Source: Bordetella parapertussis | GTDB taxonomy: Bacteria > Pseudomonadota > Gammaproteobacteria > Burkholderiales > Burkholderiaceae_C | Reading direction: 5' to 3' | Assembly: GCA_945900685.1 (NCBI GenBank) | Contig: CAMDJS010000017.1 | Span: 1 to 27,246 of the forward strand | Length of the DNA stretch: 27,246 nucleotides | Part shown: positions 9,003 through 16,485 of the stretch, piece after piece | Position numbering within the stretch: position 1 is the first letter of the stretch | How the letters are laid out: each line of letters begins with the position of its first letter | Notes under the pieces: generated by a model | What the model was told of the DNA's origin: nothing | The model's database searches: none | Seen by the model: the letters and a program-made list of their open reading frames with translations, nothing else | Position numbers and translations under genes: made by a program

Positions 9003-10277
9003 ATGAAACTTCTGCTGAAGCATCGCCGTGGGTTTGTCATTGGGCTGCTGTCAGCCGCTGTCCTTTTGTGCGGCTTGGCTTGGCTGGCTTGGCATCAATT
9101 TCACAAGCCAAACCATGGCCACCCGTTGTCTGCCCAAGCTCGCCTTGGTCACCAAGTGTTTCATGACACATCGCTGTCGGCCTCCGGCCAACAGTCATGC
9201 GCCAGTTGTCATCTGAAAGAACTCGGTCATGCCTCGGCGCGCGGCCTCGAGATCGGCGGACCCCAGATGCAGTTCACGGGCGATCGCAACACGCCCTCGC
9301 TGCGTTACCTTTGGCGTAACACCGGTTTGCAGTTTGATGAAGAAGGCAAAGCCAGCGGCGGCTTCTTTTGGGACGGGCGTGCGGACAGTTTGAACGCGCA
9401 AGCCGCAGAGCCGTTTTTGAACCCGGCTGAAATGGCGAACGCAGACAAAGCCAGCGTTGTGGCCAAACTGTCGCGCGCCGCTTATGCCGCTGAGTTCGAG
9501 CGCGTGTTCGGCAAAGACATTTGGCAGCAAACGGACAAAGCGTTTGACGCCATGACGCAAGCGCTGGGCAGCTACCAAACCGAAGACACCGACTTTCACC
9601 CGTTTGACTCGCTGTTTGACCGTGTGGCGCAAGGCAAAGTCCATTTCAACGCAGCACAAGCGCGTGGTTGGGAACTGTTCAAGGACCCTGAAAAAGGCAA
9701 TTGCGCGGCCTGTCACACCGCCGAAGCAGACAAAGACGGCACGCCGCCTTTGTTCACTGACAACAGCTACGACAACCTCGGCGTGCCGGTGTCAGCGAAG
9801 ATGATTAAAACCCAAGCCTTAGACCAAGGTGTGTGCACGCATCCATTGGTGCAAGCCCGTGCAGATGCGCAGAGCTTGTGCGGCGCTTTCAAAGTGCCGA
9901 GCCTGCGCAATGTCGCCGTGCGACGGGCGTTTTTCCATAACGCGGCCATGACCGACCTGCGTGAAGTTATTGCGTTTTACGCCACCCGTGACACTGACCC
10001 GAAACGCTGGTACGGCACCAGCAAGCCCTTGGGCGGCGTGCACCCCAGTTTGCGCGTCAATGTCAACCGTGACGAAGTGCCTTATGGTCAAAAACCGGGT
10101 GAGCAACCGCGCTTGAGTGAGCAGGACATTGACGACTTGTTGGCTTTTTTACACACGCTCACTGACGCTGATCTGAAGGCAATAACTGCATCGCCTCGGG
10201 CCGCAATTGCTGCTCCAAGCGTTGCGGCTCACGCGGATCGTAGGGCTGCCAACCCAGTGGCTTTAAATAACCGTTAG
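9003..10277 (+). CDS. Di-haem cytochrome c peroxidase (MauG/CcpA family), membrane-anchored
   Basis: This 424-residue c-type cytochrome probably faces the periplasm. An uncleaved-looking anchor (residues 11-30) is followed by haem motif CASCH at 66-70 and a second, CAACH, at 234-238, the two-haem layout of bacterial cytochrome c peroxidases and MauG. Conserved context includes NTPSLRYLWRN, FFWDGRADSL, FKVPSLRNVAVRRAFFHN and a final LSEQDIDDLLAFLHTLT. The start codon is 5 bp after fbpA, so it appears to belong to the iron-regulated transcript and may protect against peroxide or oxidise Fe2+; that link is inference. The family fold ends near residue 391. The last 33 residues are an Ala-rich tail lying antisense to the small gene at 10159-10344, which suggests the original stop was lost. 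Confidence 0.9.
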   Translation: MKLLLKHRRGFVIGLLSAAVLLCGLAWLAWHQFHKPNHGHPLSAQARLGHQVFHDTSLSASGQQSCASCHLKELGHASARGLEIGGPQMQFTGDRNTPSLRYLWRNTGLQFDEEGKASGGFFWDGRADSLNAQAAEPFLNPAEMANADKASVVAKLSRAAYAAEFERVFGKDIWQQTDKAFDAMTQALGSYQTEDTDFHPFDSLFDRVAQGKVHFNAAQARGWELFKDPEKGNCAACHTAEADKDGTPPLFTDNSYDNLGVPVSAKMIKTQALDQGVCTHPLVQARADAQSLCGAFKVPSLRNVAVRRAFFHNAAMTDLREVIAFYATRDTDPKRWYGTSKPLGGVHPSLRVNVNRDEVPYGQKPGEQPRLSEQDIDDLLAFLHTLTDADLKAITASPRAAIAAPSVAAHADRRAANPVALNNR

Positions 10278-10344
10278 ACCACGCGGCAAAGCCGAGGTTG
10301 CACACCAACAGCACCGCGCAGCACAACCACAGCATTTTTTTCAT
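10159..10344 (-). CDS. Small membrane-anchored protein downstream of birA
   Basis: This is a 61-residue peptide with a Lys-Lys start, one hydrophobic segment (about residues 4-21, MLWLCCAVLLVCNLGFAAW) and a short polar tail with PREPQRLEQQLRPEAMQLLP. Its ATG overlaps the birA stop in an ATGA arrangement, which indicates translational coupling. The REPQRLxQQLRPE tail resembles short peptides I recall next to birA in related Burkholderiales; no function is known. Its 3' 119 bp overlap the convergent peroxidase gene. The ATGA coupling and membrane-peptide composition favour a real gene, but no search could be run. Confidence 0.65.
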   Translation of the reverse strand: MKKMLWLCCAVLLVCNLGFAAWSNGYLKPLGWQPYDPREPQRLEQQLRPEAMQLLPSDQRQ

Positions 10345-11153
10345 GCAGCCTCCACCGGCAACACACTGACTTCGTCGCTGCTGACTTGTACCTGCCCGTG
10401 TTCGGTTTGCAGTTGCAACACGCCTTGCGTGTTCACGCCGAGTGATGTGCCGCGAGTGCCGTCTGACAATTGCAAAGACTGACCGGACAACACATCGCGC
10501 CGCTCAAACGCCTGTTGAAACACGGCAAAACCAGCACGCTCAAATTGCTTCAAACCTTTCAGCAAACCGGGCAACACGGTTTGCAGCACATCGAGAGTCG
10601 TTAACTGTTCGCCGCTGACTTCGCGCAGTCCGGCCGGTGTGCTGCGGTACTCACCTGCAGTCGGTGCGCTCAGGTTCAAGCCGATGCCAATCACCACATA
10701 ACGGCTGGCCTCTGGCGACCCTTGTTTGACCAAGGTTTCAATCAAGATGCCGCCCAGCTTTCTGGGGTACGGCCAGTGGCCGAGCAACAAATCGTTGGGC
10801 CATTTCAAACCGATGTTTTTGTCATATGACGGGTCCAAGGCATCGGCCAGGCAACAACCCACAGCCAGCGACAACCCGGACCAATCGGTCGGAGACAGGG
10901 ACAAGCCCAGCGAAAAAGTGAGCGCATCTCCCGGCTGGCCTTGCCACTGTCGGCCCAGTCTGCCGCGCCCTGCGGTTTGTGCATCGGCCAGCAACAAACA
11001 TGTGCGGTTGTCGCCTTCGCGGGCGCGTCGCATCAGTTCTGTGTTGCTGGAATCGATGACGCTGACATGCTCGGCATGCGCGTGTGCATCCCAAGATGTC
11101 AACAGGGAAGTGATGCGCTGCATACCGTCAGATGAAGGGGAGTGGGCTGACAT
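10341..11153 (-). CDS. birA: Biotin--[acetyl-CoA-carboxylase] ligase
   Basis: This 270-residue enzyme activates biotin to biotinyl-AMP and attaches it to the carrier subunit of acetyl-CoA carboxylase. The biotin-binding motif GRGRLGRQW is at residues 62-70, and the KWPNDLLLG segment follows near 118-126, with GGILIE after it. A C-terminal SH3-like domain is suggested by the last 50 residues. The N-terminal helix-turn-helix of bifunctional E. coli BirA is absent, so this is a catalytic-only form. It lies 33 bp downstream of the SET-domain gene on the same strand and overlaps the small membrane gene by 4 bp. An alternative start at Met11 (11123) is possible, since neither start has a clear Shine-Dalgarno sequence. 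Confidence 0.93.
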   Translation of the reverse strand: MSAHSPSSDGMQRITSLLTSWDAHAHAEHVSVIDSSNTELMRRAREGDNRTCLLLADAQTAGRGRLGRQWQGQPGDALTFSLGLSLSPTDWSGLSLAVGCCLADALDPSYDKNIGLKWPNDLLLGHWPYPRKLGGILIETLVKQGSPEASRYVVIGIGLNLSAPTAGEYRSTPAGLREVSGEQLTTLDVLQTVLPGLLKGLKQFERAGFAVFQQAFERRDVLSGQSLQLSDGTRGTSLGVNTQGVLQLQTEHGQVQVSSDEVSVLPVEAA

Positions 11154-11186
11154 GGCGAGGCAAAGCGCTGGCAGCGGGTAGCGGCC

Positions 11187-11660
11187 TCAGTCCTTGGGTG
11201 CCAACAAGGTGCCGCGACACAGGGAAGCGCCACAGCGACACGGATAATCGGCCAGTAACTCGGGGGTGTATTTCTCGTCAATCACCAGACCGTAGTCGTA
11301 GTTGAGTTCTTCACCGGCTTTGATTTTGCGCAGCGTGCGAATGAAAATACGGCCGCCCGCCTCGTCAGCTTCGCAATTAGGCGCACAGGCGTGGTTGATC
11401 CAGCGGGCGTCATTGCCGCCATGCAGGGCATCAATCACATTTTTTTTGCTGACATGGAAGTAAAACGTGTGGTTCGGGTCGTTCGGGTCGTGGGGATGGC
11501 GTTTTTGCGCTTTTTTCCAACTGATAACCTCGCCGATGTATTCAATGATGATTTCGCCTTTGGCGATGGGAACCAGGGCAAACACCCCTTTGCCATGCAC
11601 GCCTGAGTTGCGGACTTCGATGCGCTTGCCACTGGCGGGTGCGATGATGGGGGAGGTCAA
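11187..11660 (-). CDS. SET-domain protein (putative lysine methyltransferase)
   Basis: This 157-residue protein is almost entirely one SET domain. The SAM-site strand GVHGKGVFALVPIAKGEIIIEY is at about 20-41. The pseudoknot motif NHACAPNC lies at 89-96 and GEELNYDY at 116-123, with a post-SET cysteine cluster CRCGASLC at 141-148. All motif residues needed for lysine methylation are present. Substrates of stand-alone bacterial SET proteins are mostly unknown. A Gly/Pro/Asn insert (HPHDPNDPNH, residues 55-64) looks like a small in-frame repeat. The gene diverges from topB and precedes birA; no functional link with either is evident. Confidence 0.88.
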   Translation of the reverse strand: MTSPIIAPASGKRIEVRNSGVHGKGVFALVPIAKGEIIIEYIGEVISWKKAQKRHPHDPNDPNHTFYFHVSKKNVIDALHGGNDARWINHACAPNCEADEAGGRIFIRTLRKIKAGEELNYDYGLVIDEKYTPELLADYPCRCGASLCRGTLLAPKD

Positions 11661-11682
11661 GTTGAAAACTCTGTTAAGTTGA

Positions 11683-11713
11683 ATACGTACATGTGCGCGT
11701 GCGCGCGCACACG
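11683..11713. other. 31-bp alternating purine-pyrimidine tract (possible Z-DNA)
   Basis: From 11683 to 11713 every base alternates purine and pyrimidine, with a CG-rich core TGTGCGCGTGCGCGCGCACA. Such tracts can adopt left-handed Z-DNA under negative supercoiling. It lies between the divergent SET gene and topB, 31 bp before the topoisomerase start codon. The alternation is seen directly; structural behaviour is inferred. Confidence 0.8.
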
Positions 11714-11744
11714 AGGAAGACGATTGTAAGCAAGGATTACGTTC

Positions 11745-14696
11745 ATGAGTAAAACACTGGTCATCGCTGAAAAACCTTCAGTGGCGCAAGACATCGTCAA
11801 AGCGCTCACACCCAGCGCGGGCAAATTTGAAAAGCACGACGATCATTTCGAGAACGACACCTACGTGGTCACCAGCGCGGTCGGTCACTTGGTGGAAATT
11901 CAGGCACCCGAAGAATTCGATGTGAAGCGCGGCAAATGGAGTTTTGCCCACCTGCCTGTCATTCCGCCGTATTTCGATTTGAAGCCTGTCGCGAAAACCA
12001 AGTCGCGCTTGGCCGCTGTGGTCAAGCAAGCCAAGCGCAAAGATGTCAGCGCCATCATCAACGCCTGTGACGCAGGCCGCGAAGGCGAGCTGATCTTTCG
12101 TTTGATTGAGCAATACGCAGGCGGTAAAAAATCGCTGGACAAACCGGTCAAACGCCTGTGGCTGCAATCCATGACACCGCAAGCCATACGCGACGGCTTC
12201 GGCAGTTTGCGCACCGCCGCGCAAATGCAAGGTTTGGCAGATGCGGCGCGCAGCCGCTCCGAGGCCGACTGGCTGGTCGGCATCAACGGCACCCGCGCTT
12301 TCACGGCGTTCAATTCGCGCGACGGCGGTTTTTTCCTCACCACCGTGGGCCGGGTGCAAACACCGACATTGAGCGTGGTGGTCGAGCGCGAAGAGTTGAT
12401 ACGCAAATTCATCAGCCGCGATTACTGGGAAATCCACGCGCAGTTTGGCGCTGCTGCCGGTACTTACGCGGGCAAATGGTTCAACCCGCAACACAAAAAA
12501 GACGCGGACGACGCCGAGAAAAAAGAAGACCGGGTCTGGACGCTGGCAGAAGCCAACGCCATCGCTGAAGCGGTGCGCAAACAAACCGCCACGGTCACCG
12601 AAGAAAGCAAGCCCAGCAGCAAAGGCAGCCAGGGTTTGTTTGATCTGACCAGCTTGCAGCGCGAGGCCAATGGCCGTTTCGGTTTTTCTGCGAAAACCAC
12701 CTTGTCGCTGGCGCAAAGCCTGTACGAGCGCCACAAAGCGCTGACCTACCCGCGTACCGATTCGCGCCATCTGCCCGAAGACTATTTGCCGACCGTCAAA
12801 GACACCATGCAAATGCTGGCCAAAAGCAGCATGGGCCACCTGGCACCGTTTGCCAAAACCGCTATCGCCGAGGGCTATATCAAGCCAACCAAAAAAGTGT
12901 TCGACAACACCAAGGTCAGCGATCACTTTGCCATCATTCCCACGCTGGAAGCGCCCAGCGGTTTGTCTGATGCCGAACAAAAGCTCTACGACTTCGTGGT
13001 GCGCCGCTTCATCGCCGTGTTCTATCCGGCTGCGCAATTCATGGACACCACGCGCATCAGCCAGGTGTCTGCTGCGGGCAAAGACCACCATTTCAAAACC
13101 ACCGGCCGCGTGCTCATCGACCCGGGCTGGCAAGCGATTTACGGCAAAGAAGTGGACGAGGAAGAAGACAAAGAGTCCGGCAAGATTTTGGTGAAGCTGA
13201 ACGCGGGTGAACAACCCAAAGTAAGCGAAGCTGACCCCAAAGGTTTGAAAACCCGCCCGCCTGCACGCTACAGCGAAGCCACCTTGTTGGGCGCCATGGA
13301 AGGCGCGGGCAAAACCGTGGAAGACGACGAACTGCGCGAAGCCATGCAAGAAAAAGGCTTGGGCACACCGGCGACTCGTTCTTCCATCATCGAAGGTTTG
13401 CTCAACGAAAAATACATGTTGCGCGAAGGCCGCGAATTGATACCGACCGCCAAAGCGTTTCAACTCATGACCTTGCTGCGCGGCTTGGGTGTGGAAGAAC
13501 TTTCACGCGCCGACCTGACCGGCGACTGGGAATTCAAACTCTCGCAAATGGAAAAAGGCAAGTTGTCGCGCGAAGCCTTTATGCAAGACATTGCCGAGAT
13601 GACCGGGCGCATGGTGAAAAAAGCCAAGGAATACGACCGCGACACCATCCCCGGTGACTACGCCACGCTGACCACGCCCTGCCCGAACTGCGGTGGCGTG
13701 GTGAAAGAAAACTACCGCCGCTACACCTGCATCGGCAAGCCGGGCGCGGTGGCCAAAGTCAACGCCGAGGGCGACACCGAAGGCCCGGGCTGCGGCTTTT
13801 CGTTCGGCAAAACACCGGCCGGGCGCACCTTTGAGCCTGCCGAGGTGGAGCAGTTTGTGCACGACAAGAAAATCGGGCCGCTGGATGGTTTCCGGTCCAA
13901 AGCAGGTTGGCCGTTCGCCGCCGAGATTGCATTGAAATACAGCGACGAAGACCAAAACTGGAAGCTGGAGTTTGATTTCGGCGACGACAAAAACGCTGAG
14001 AGCGGCGAGATTGTGGAGTTTGGCGACGCTGAAAACCTGGGCGCTTGCCCCAAGTGCGGCAGCCCGGTGCACGAGCACGGCGCGAACTATGTGTGCAGCA
14101 AATCCGTGCCGACCAACGCCCAGCCCACCCCGAGTTGTGATTTCAAAACCGGGCGCGTCATCCTGCAACAAGTGATTGAATATGACCAGGTGAGAAAACT
14201 GCTGAATGAAGGCAAAACCGATTTGCTGGAAAAGTTTGTGTCTATGCGCACCCGCCGCGCTTTCAAGGCCTACCTGACTTACGACACTGAAGCCGGCAAA
14301 GTGAGTTTTGCTTTCGAGCCCAGCAAATACCCGAAAAAAGGCGGCGCGCCAACCACCGCAGCGCTTGCCAAAGCGGCAGGCAAAACCATGCCCGGCAAGA
14401 AAACGCCTGCAGCCAAAAAGACCGCCAAGGCTGTGAAAGAAGCCAAGCCCAAAGCCCCGCGCAAAGCCGCGGCGGGCAAAGCGCCAAGCGCTGCTTTAGC
14501 AGCGGTGATTGGTAATGAGGCCGTGGCCCGCACCGAGGTGATGAAAAAGCTGTGGGACTACATCAAGGCCAACAACTTGCAAGACCCGAAAGACAAGCGC
14601 ACCATCCAATGCGATGTCAAACTGAAGGCCGTGTTTGGTAAGGATTCAGTGGGGATGTTTGAGTTGGCGGGCTTGATTGGGGCGCATTTGAGTTAA
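11745..14696 (+). CDS. topB: DNA topoisomerase III with C-terminal SWIB domain
   Basis: This is a 983-residue type IA topoisomerase that passes single strands and decatenates DNA. The TOPRIM domain opens with LVIAEKPSVAQDI and contains the metal-binding DAGREGE near residue 107. The nucleophile Y335 lies in LTYPRTDSRHLP, and GTPATRSSIIEGL follows. Two Cys clusters, CPNCGG near 646 and CPKCGS near 768, form zinc-ribbon-like repeats. About 50 residues of Lys/Ala/Pro-rich, histone-H1-like linker follow. The final 72 residues (about 912-983, RTEVMKKLWDYIKANNLQDP ... MFELAGLIGAHL) form a SWIB/MDM2 domain, a fusion known in some bacteria. An AAGGAT Shine-Dalgarno sequence precedes the ATG. The gene is divergent from the SET gene and forms the left border of the accessory island. 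Confidence 0.95.
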   Translation: MSKTLVIAEKPSVAQDIVKALTPSAGKFEKHDDHFENDTYVVTSAVGHLVEIQAPEEFDVKRGKWSFAHLPVIPPYFDLKPVAKTKSRLAAVVKQAKRKDVSAIINACDAGREGELIFRLIEQYAGGKKSLDKPVKRLWLQSMTPQAIRDGFGSLRTAAQMQGLADAARSRSEADWLVGINGTRAFTAFNSRDGGFFLTTVGRVQTPTLSVVVEREELIRKFISRDYWEIHAQFGAAAGTYAGKWFNPQHKKDADDAEKKEDRVWTLAEANAIAEAVRKQTATVTEESKPSSKGSQGLFDLTSLQREANGRFGFSAKTTLSLAQSLYERHKALTYPRTDSRHLPEDYLPTVKDTMQMLAKSSMGHLAPFAKTAIAEGYIKPTKKVFDNTKVSDHFAIIPTLEAPSGLSDAEQKLYDFVVRRFIAVFYPAAQFMDTTRISQVSAAGKDHHFKTTGRVLIDPGWQAIYGKEVDEEEDKESGKILVKLNAGEQPKVSEADPKGLKTRPPARYSEATLLGAMEGAGKTVEDDELREAMQEKGLGTPATRSSIIEGLLNEKYMLREGRELIPTAKAFQLMTLLRGLGVEELSRADLTGDWEFKLSQMEKGKLSREAFMQDIAEMTGRMVKKAKEYDRDTIPGDYATLTTPCPNCGGVVKENYRRYTCIGKPGAVAKVNAEGDTEGPGCGFSFGKTPAGRTFEPAEVEQFVHDKKIGPLDGFRSKAGWPFAAEIALKYSDEDQNWKLEFDFGDDKNAESGEIVEFGDAENLGACPKCGSPVHEHGANYVCSKSVPTNAQPTPSCDFKTGRVILQQVIEYDQVRKLLNEGKTDLLEKFVSMRTRRAFKAYLTYDTEAGKVSFAFEPSKYPKKGGAPTTAALAKAAGKTMPGKKTPAAKKTAKAVKEAKPKAPRKAAAGKAPSAALAAVIGNEAVARTEVMKKLWDYIKANNLQDPKDKRTIQCDVKLKAVFGKDSVGMFELAGLIGAHLS

Positions 14697-14754
14697 GGCT
14701 CTTAATAGCATTGCTTGGCTCTTACTTGGTTTCTTAGAGACTTTTGATACACCG

Positions 14755-14820
14755 CGCCCGAAGCAGGCTCGGCCTCGCCTCCACGCTTGCGCAACGTCGG
14801 CTACGGCCGACCTGCTTCAG
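14755..14820. repeat. Island repeat, copy 1 (REP-like)
   Basis: Bases 14763-14818 match 16102-16157 at 53 of 56 positions without gaps. The element contains a 6-bp hairpin, GTCGGC-TACG-GCCGAC (14796-14811), and outer ends GAAGCAGG/CCTGCTTC that are also complementary. Its left arm CGCCCGAAGCAGG (14755-14767) is the exact reverse complement of the right arm of copy 2. It lies 59 bp after the topB stop. It could be a genome-wide REP/MITE-type element or the end of a mobile unit; one window cannot decide. Confidence 0.8.
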
Positions 14821-14985
14821 ACGCTGTTTTTCCCTCGTTGTATTCTTGCCGACCTTGTGTTTTGTGATGTGGAGCCTACAGGCTTCATTGATTCAATGTA
14901 AATATCACCTATAAGTTGCATTTATATTGCTTTAATGATTCCCATGAGTTATATTTTCTTTTTTGAAATAACACTCATAGGTTTC

Positions 14986-15444
14986 ATGAACAAGCCCTTT
15001 CGCGACCTTCAACTGCAACAAACCCACGACCAACTCACCGCCTGGAAAGCGTCAGCCTTGAGCCCACGCCCCGGTTCGGGTTGGGTCCGTGCTATTCGAG
15101 AGTCAGTGGGAATGTCTGCGGCGGCATTCGCGCGTCGGCTGGGCATGTCACATGCCGGTGTGCGCAAACTAGAAAGCTCTGAGGCCACAGATGCCATCAC
15201 CTTAGCCAGCCTGCGCAAATTGGCAGCGGCACTCGATTGCGAACTGCAATATGCCTTGGTGCCGCGCACCAGCTTGAAAGAGATGGTGAAACGTCAGGCA
15301 GAAACCGTCGCGCGTGAGCGTTTGCTACCCATTGCACATTCCATGGCGCTGGAAGATCAAGCCGTTGAGGATTCGCTACACAAGCTTCAATTGGCGATGA
15401 CTGCCAAAGCATTGCTAGACGGATCTCGCCGCGAACTTTGGTGA
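14986..15444 (+). CDS. Mobile mystery protein A (HTH antitoxin-like)
   Basis: This is a 152-residue cytoplasmic DNA-binding protein. Residues 40-93 form an Xre-type helix-turn-helix (VRAIRESVGMSAAAFARRLG then HAGVRKLESSEATDAITLAS). The remainder is helical and Gln/Glu-rich. The HTH preceded by LRLQQ/WxxS and followed by a Fic gene is the known mobile mystery A/B arrangement, in which protein A is upstream and probably acts as regulator or antitoxin. The ATG at 14986 is chosen; the longer frame from TTG/ATG further upstream would add a hydrophobic, AT-rich-encoded stretch unlike the family. The Fic gene starts 10 bp after its stop. An imperfect ATGAGT-TTAT inverted repeat just upstream (14945-14982) may be an operator. 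Confidence 0.82.
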   Translation: MNKPFRDLQLQQTHDQLTAWKASALSPRPGSGWVRAIRESVGMSAAAFARRLGMSHAGVRKLESSEATDAITLASLRKLAAALDCELQYALVPRTSLKEMVKRQAETVARERLLPIAHSMALEDQAVEDSLHKLQLAMTAKALLDGSRRELW

Positions 15445-15454
15445 GGGCTTGAGC

Positions 15455-16042
15455 ATGGAATTTTTCTATCCGCCGGGTGCCACCCCGCTTGATCCGGATG
15501 AAGCTGCCGGACTGATACCGATACACATCACCACCCAAGCCGACCTGAATGCTTGGGAACAGTTGAATATCGTGCAAGGTGATCGTTGGGCGGCACGACA
15601 AACCAAACGTGAATTGCTGGACGAAGGCTTTGTTCGTGACTTGCACAGGCAGATGTTTAACCAGACTTGGCAATGGGCGGGCAGCTTTCGCAGCAGCAAC
15701 AAAAACATAGGCGTCGATTGAACGCAAGTCGCAGTGAAATTGCGCGATCTATTGGACAACACCCGCCATCAGATAGCGCACCAAGTCTTCAATGAAGATG
15801 AAATTGCAGTGCGGTTTCATCACCAGTTGGTTTGGATTCACGCATTTGCAAATGGCAATGGCCGTCATGCACGCTTAATGTCTGATTTGTTGGCGATGCG
15901 GCTTGGTCGTGCGCGACTGAGTTGGGGCTCGGACTTTTTAAGCACCCACACTGCTGACCAACTTCGTGAGAGATACATTGCCGGATTGCGTGCGGCTGAT
16001 CAAGGGCAAATAAGTGAGTTGTTGGCGTTTGCGAGAAGTTGA
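15455..16042 (+). pseudogene. Mobile mystery protein B (Fic domain), broken by in-frame TGA
   Basis: The frame encodes a 195-codon Fic-family protein interrupted only by a TGA at 15719-15721, in the middle of the conserved region NIGVD-stop-TQVAVKLRDLL. Both halves are in the same frame and together cover the whole family length. The Fic active-site motif HAFANGNGRHAR (HxFxxGNGRxxR) lies after the stop, so termination would leave an inactive 88-residue N-terminal piece. A single change from TGG or CGA explains the stop. The ATG at 15455 has an AGGG ribosome binding site 7 bp upstream. Fic proteins usually attach AMP to target proteins; with protein A this is probably a toxin-antitoxin-like pair. 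Sequencing error or recoding cannot be excluded. Confidence 0.82.
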
Positions 16043-16093
16043 TCGTGCAAATCAACGCGCTTGTGACGAGTCAGATTAGCAAGCCGGTCACAG

Positions 16094-16162
16094 CACCTGA
16101 CGCAGGATCGGCCTCGCCTCCATGCTTGCACAACGTCGGCTACGGCCGACCTGCTTCGGGCG
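16094..16162. repeat. Island repeat, copy 2 (REP-like)
   Basis: This is the second copy of the 56-bp element, in the same orientation, with differences at three positions. It contains the same GTCGGC-TACG-GCCGAC hairpin (16135-16150). Its right arm CCTGCTTCGGGCG (16150-16162) exactly mirrors the left arm of copy 1, so the block 14755-16162 is bounded by perfect 13-bp inverted repeats. The left arm of this copy is eroded. TTTTGAT occurs just outside both ends (14742-14748 and 16164-16170). The retron begins about 140 bp further on. Confidence 0.8.
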
Positions 16163-16294
16163 ATTTTGATCGGTCTGAATTGAATAAGTTTTTTTGAGAA
16201 ATAGTTCAATTCCGCACTGGACAAGCGCTATTCCTAAGAACACCGTCATTTGAGGGTCGCAACATTCGTAATCAATTATTGCGTAATTATTAAT

Positions 16295-16300
16295 TACAAT
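16295..16300 (+). promoter_or_regulatory. Candidate -10 box of the retron transcript
   Basis: TACAAT (5 of 6 consensus bases) ends 4 bp before the a1 repeat of the retron RNA, which would place the transcription start at or within a1, as expected for a retron. No convincing -35 is seen; the region 16262-16304 is very AT-rich. Confidence 0.45.
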
Positions 16301-16304
16301 AAAC

Positions 16305-16480
16305 AAGTTCTTCACGTGAATAGAGCTTTTTAGGATTCATTTCTGATGGCTTAGTCGGGCGTTTCGCCAGACTCTATTGCATTGCTTGGGTTTATTCCGC
16401 AGAAAACCTCTGCGGGTCTACTTTCGCAAGCTCAATCCGATCCGCAGAGGTTTTCTGCGGCTGATTCAGGTGAAGAACTT
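16305..16480 (+). ncRNA. Retron msr-msd non-coding RNA
   Basis: All expected parts of a retron RNA are visible. The a1 repeat (16305-16321) pairs with a2 (16464-16480) over 17 nt with one mismatch, including 11 contiguous pairs (AAGTTCTTCAC/GTGAAGAACTT). The likely priming guanosine lies in AGAGC at 16322-16326, directly after a1. An msr hairpin is formed by AGTC-G-GGCG, loop TTT, CGCC-A-GACT (16353-16373). The msd is a perfect 19-bp stem: CCGCAGAAAACCTCTGCGG (16397-16415) against 16442-16460, with a 26-nt loop. The expected product is an msDNA of roughly 70-85 nt joined 2'-5' to the msr RNA. The order RNA-effector-RT matches retrons Ec86 and St85. Exact priming base and ends are inferred. 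Confidence 0.88.
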
Positions 16481-16485
16481 TCTTT

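Noticed and set aside
11778..13463. A 561-codon open frame on the minus strand inside topB
   Set aside because: It is the antisense shadow of a strongly GC-biased gene. It lacks recognisable motifs, is His/Phe/Gln-rich, and topB on the plus strand is certain.
14935..14985. An upstream extension of the mobile mystery A gene
   Set aside because: The added 17 residues are hydrophobic and AT-rich-encoded, unlike the family, and the ATG at 14986 gives the expected length.
15719..15721. The Fic-gene TGA as a selenocysteine codon
   Set aside because: Fic proteins have no known selenocysteine at this place, and no clear stem-loop of the required type follows within the next 30 bases. A simple nonsense change explains it better.
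14755..16162. The 56-bp repeats as integron attC sites
   Set aside because: They lack the paired RYYYAAC and GTTRRRY core boxes, and no integron integrase is in the window.
16397..16460. The 19-bp inverted repeat as a transcription terminator or CRISPR-like repeat
   Set aside because: It has no T-run after the stem and only two arms. Its position between a1 and a2 just before the effector makes it the msd stem of a retron.
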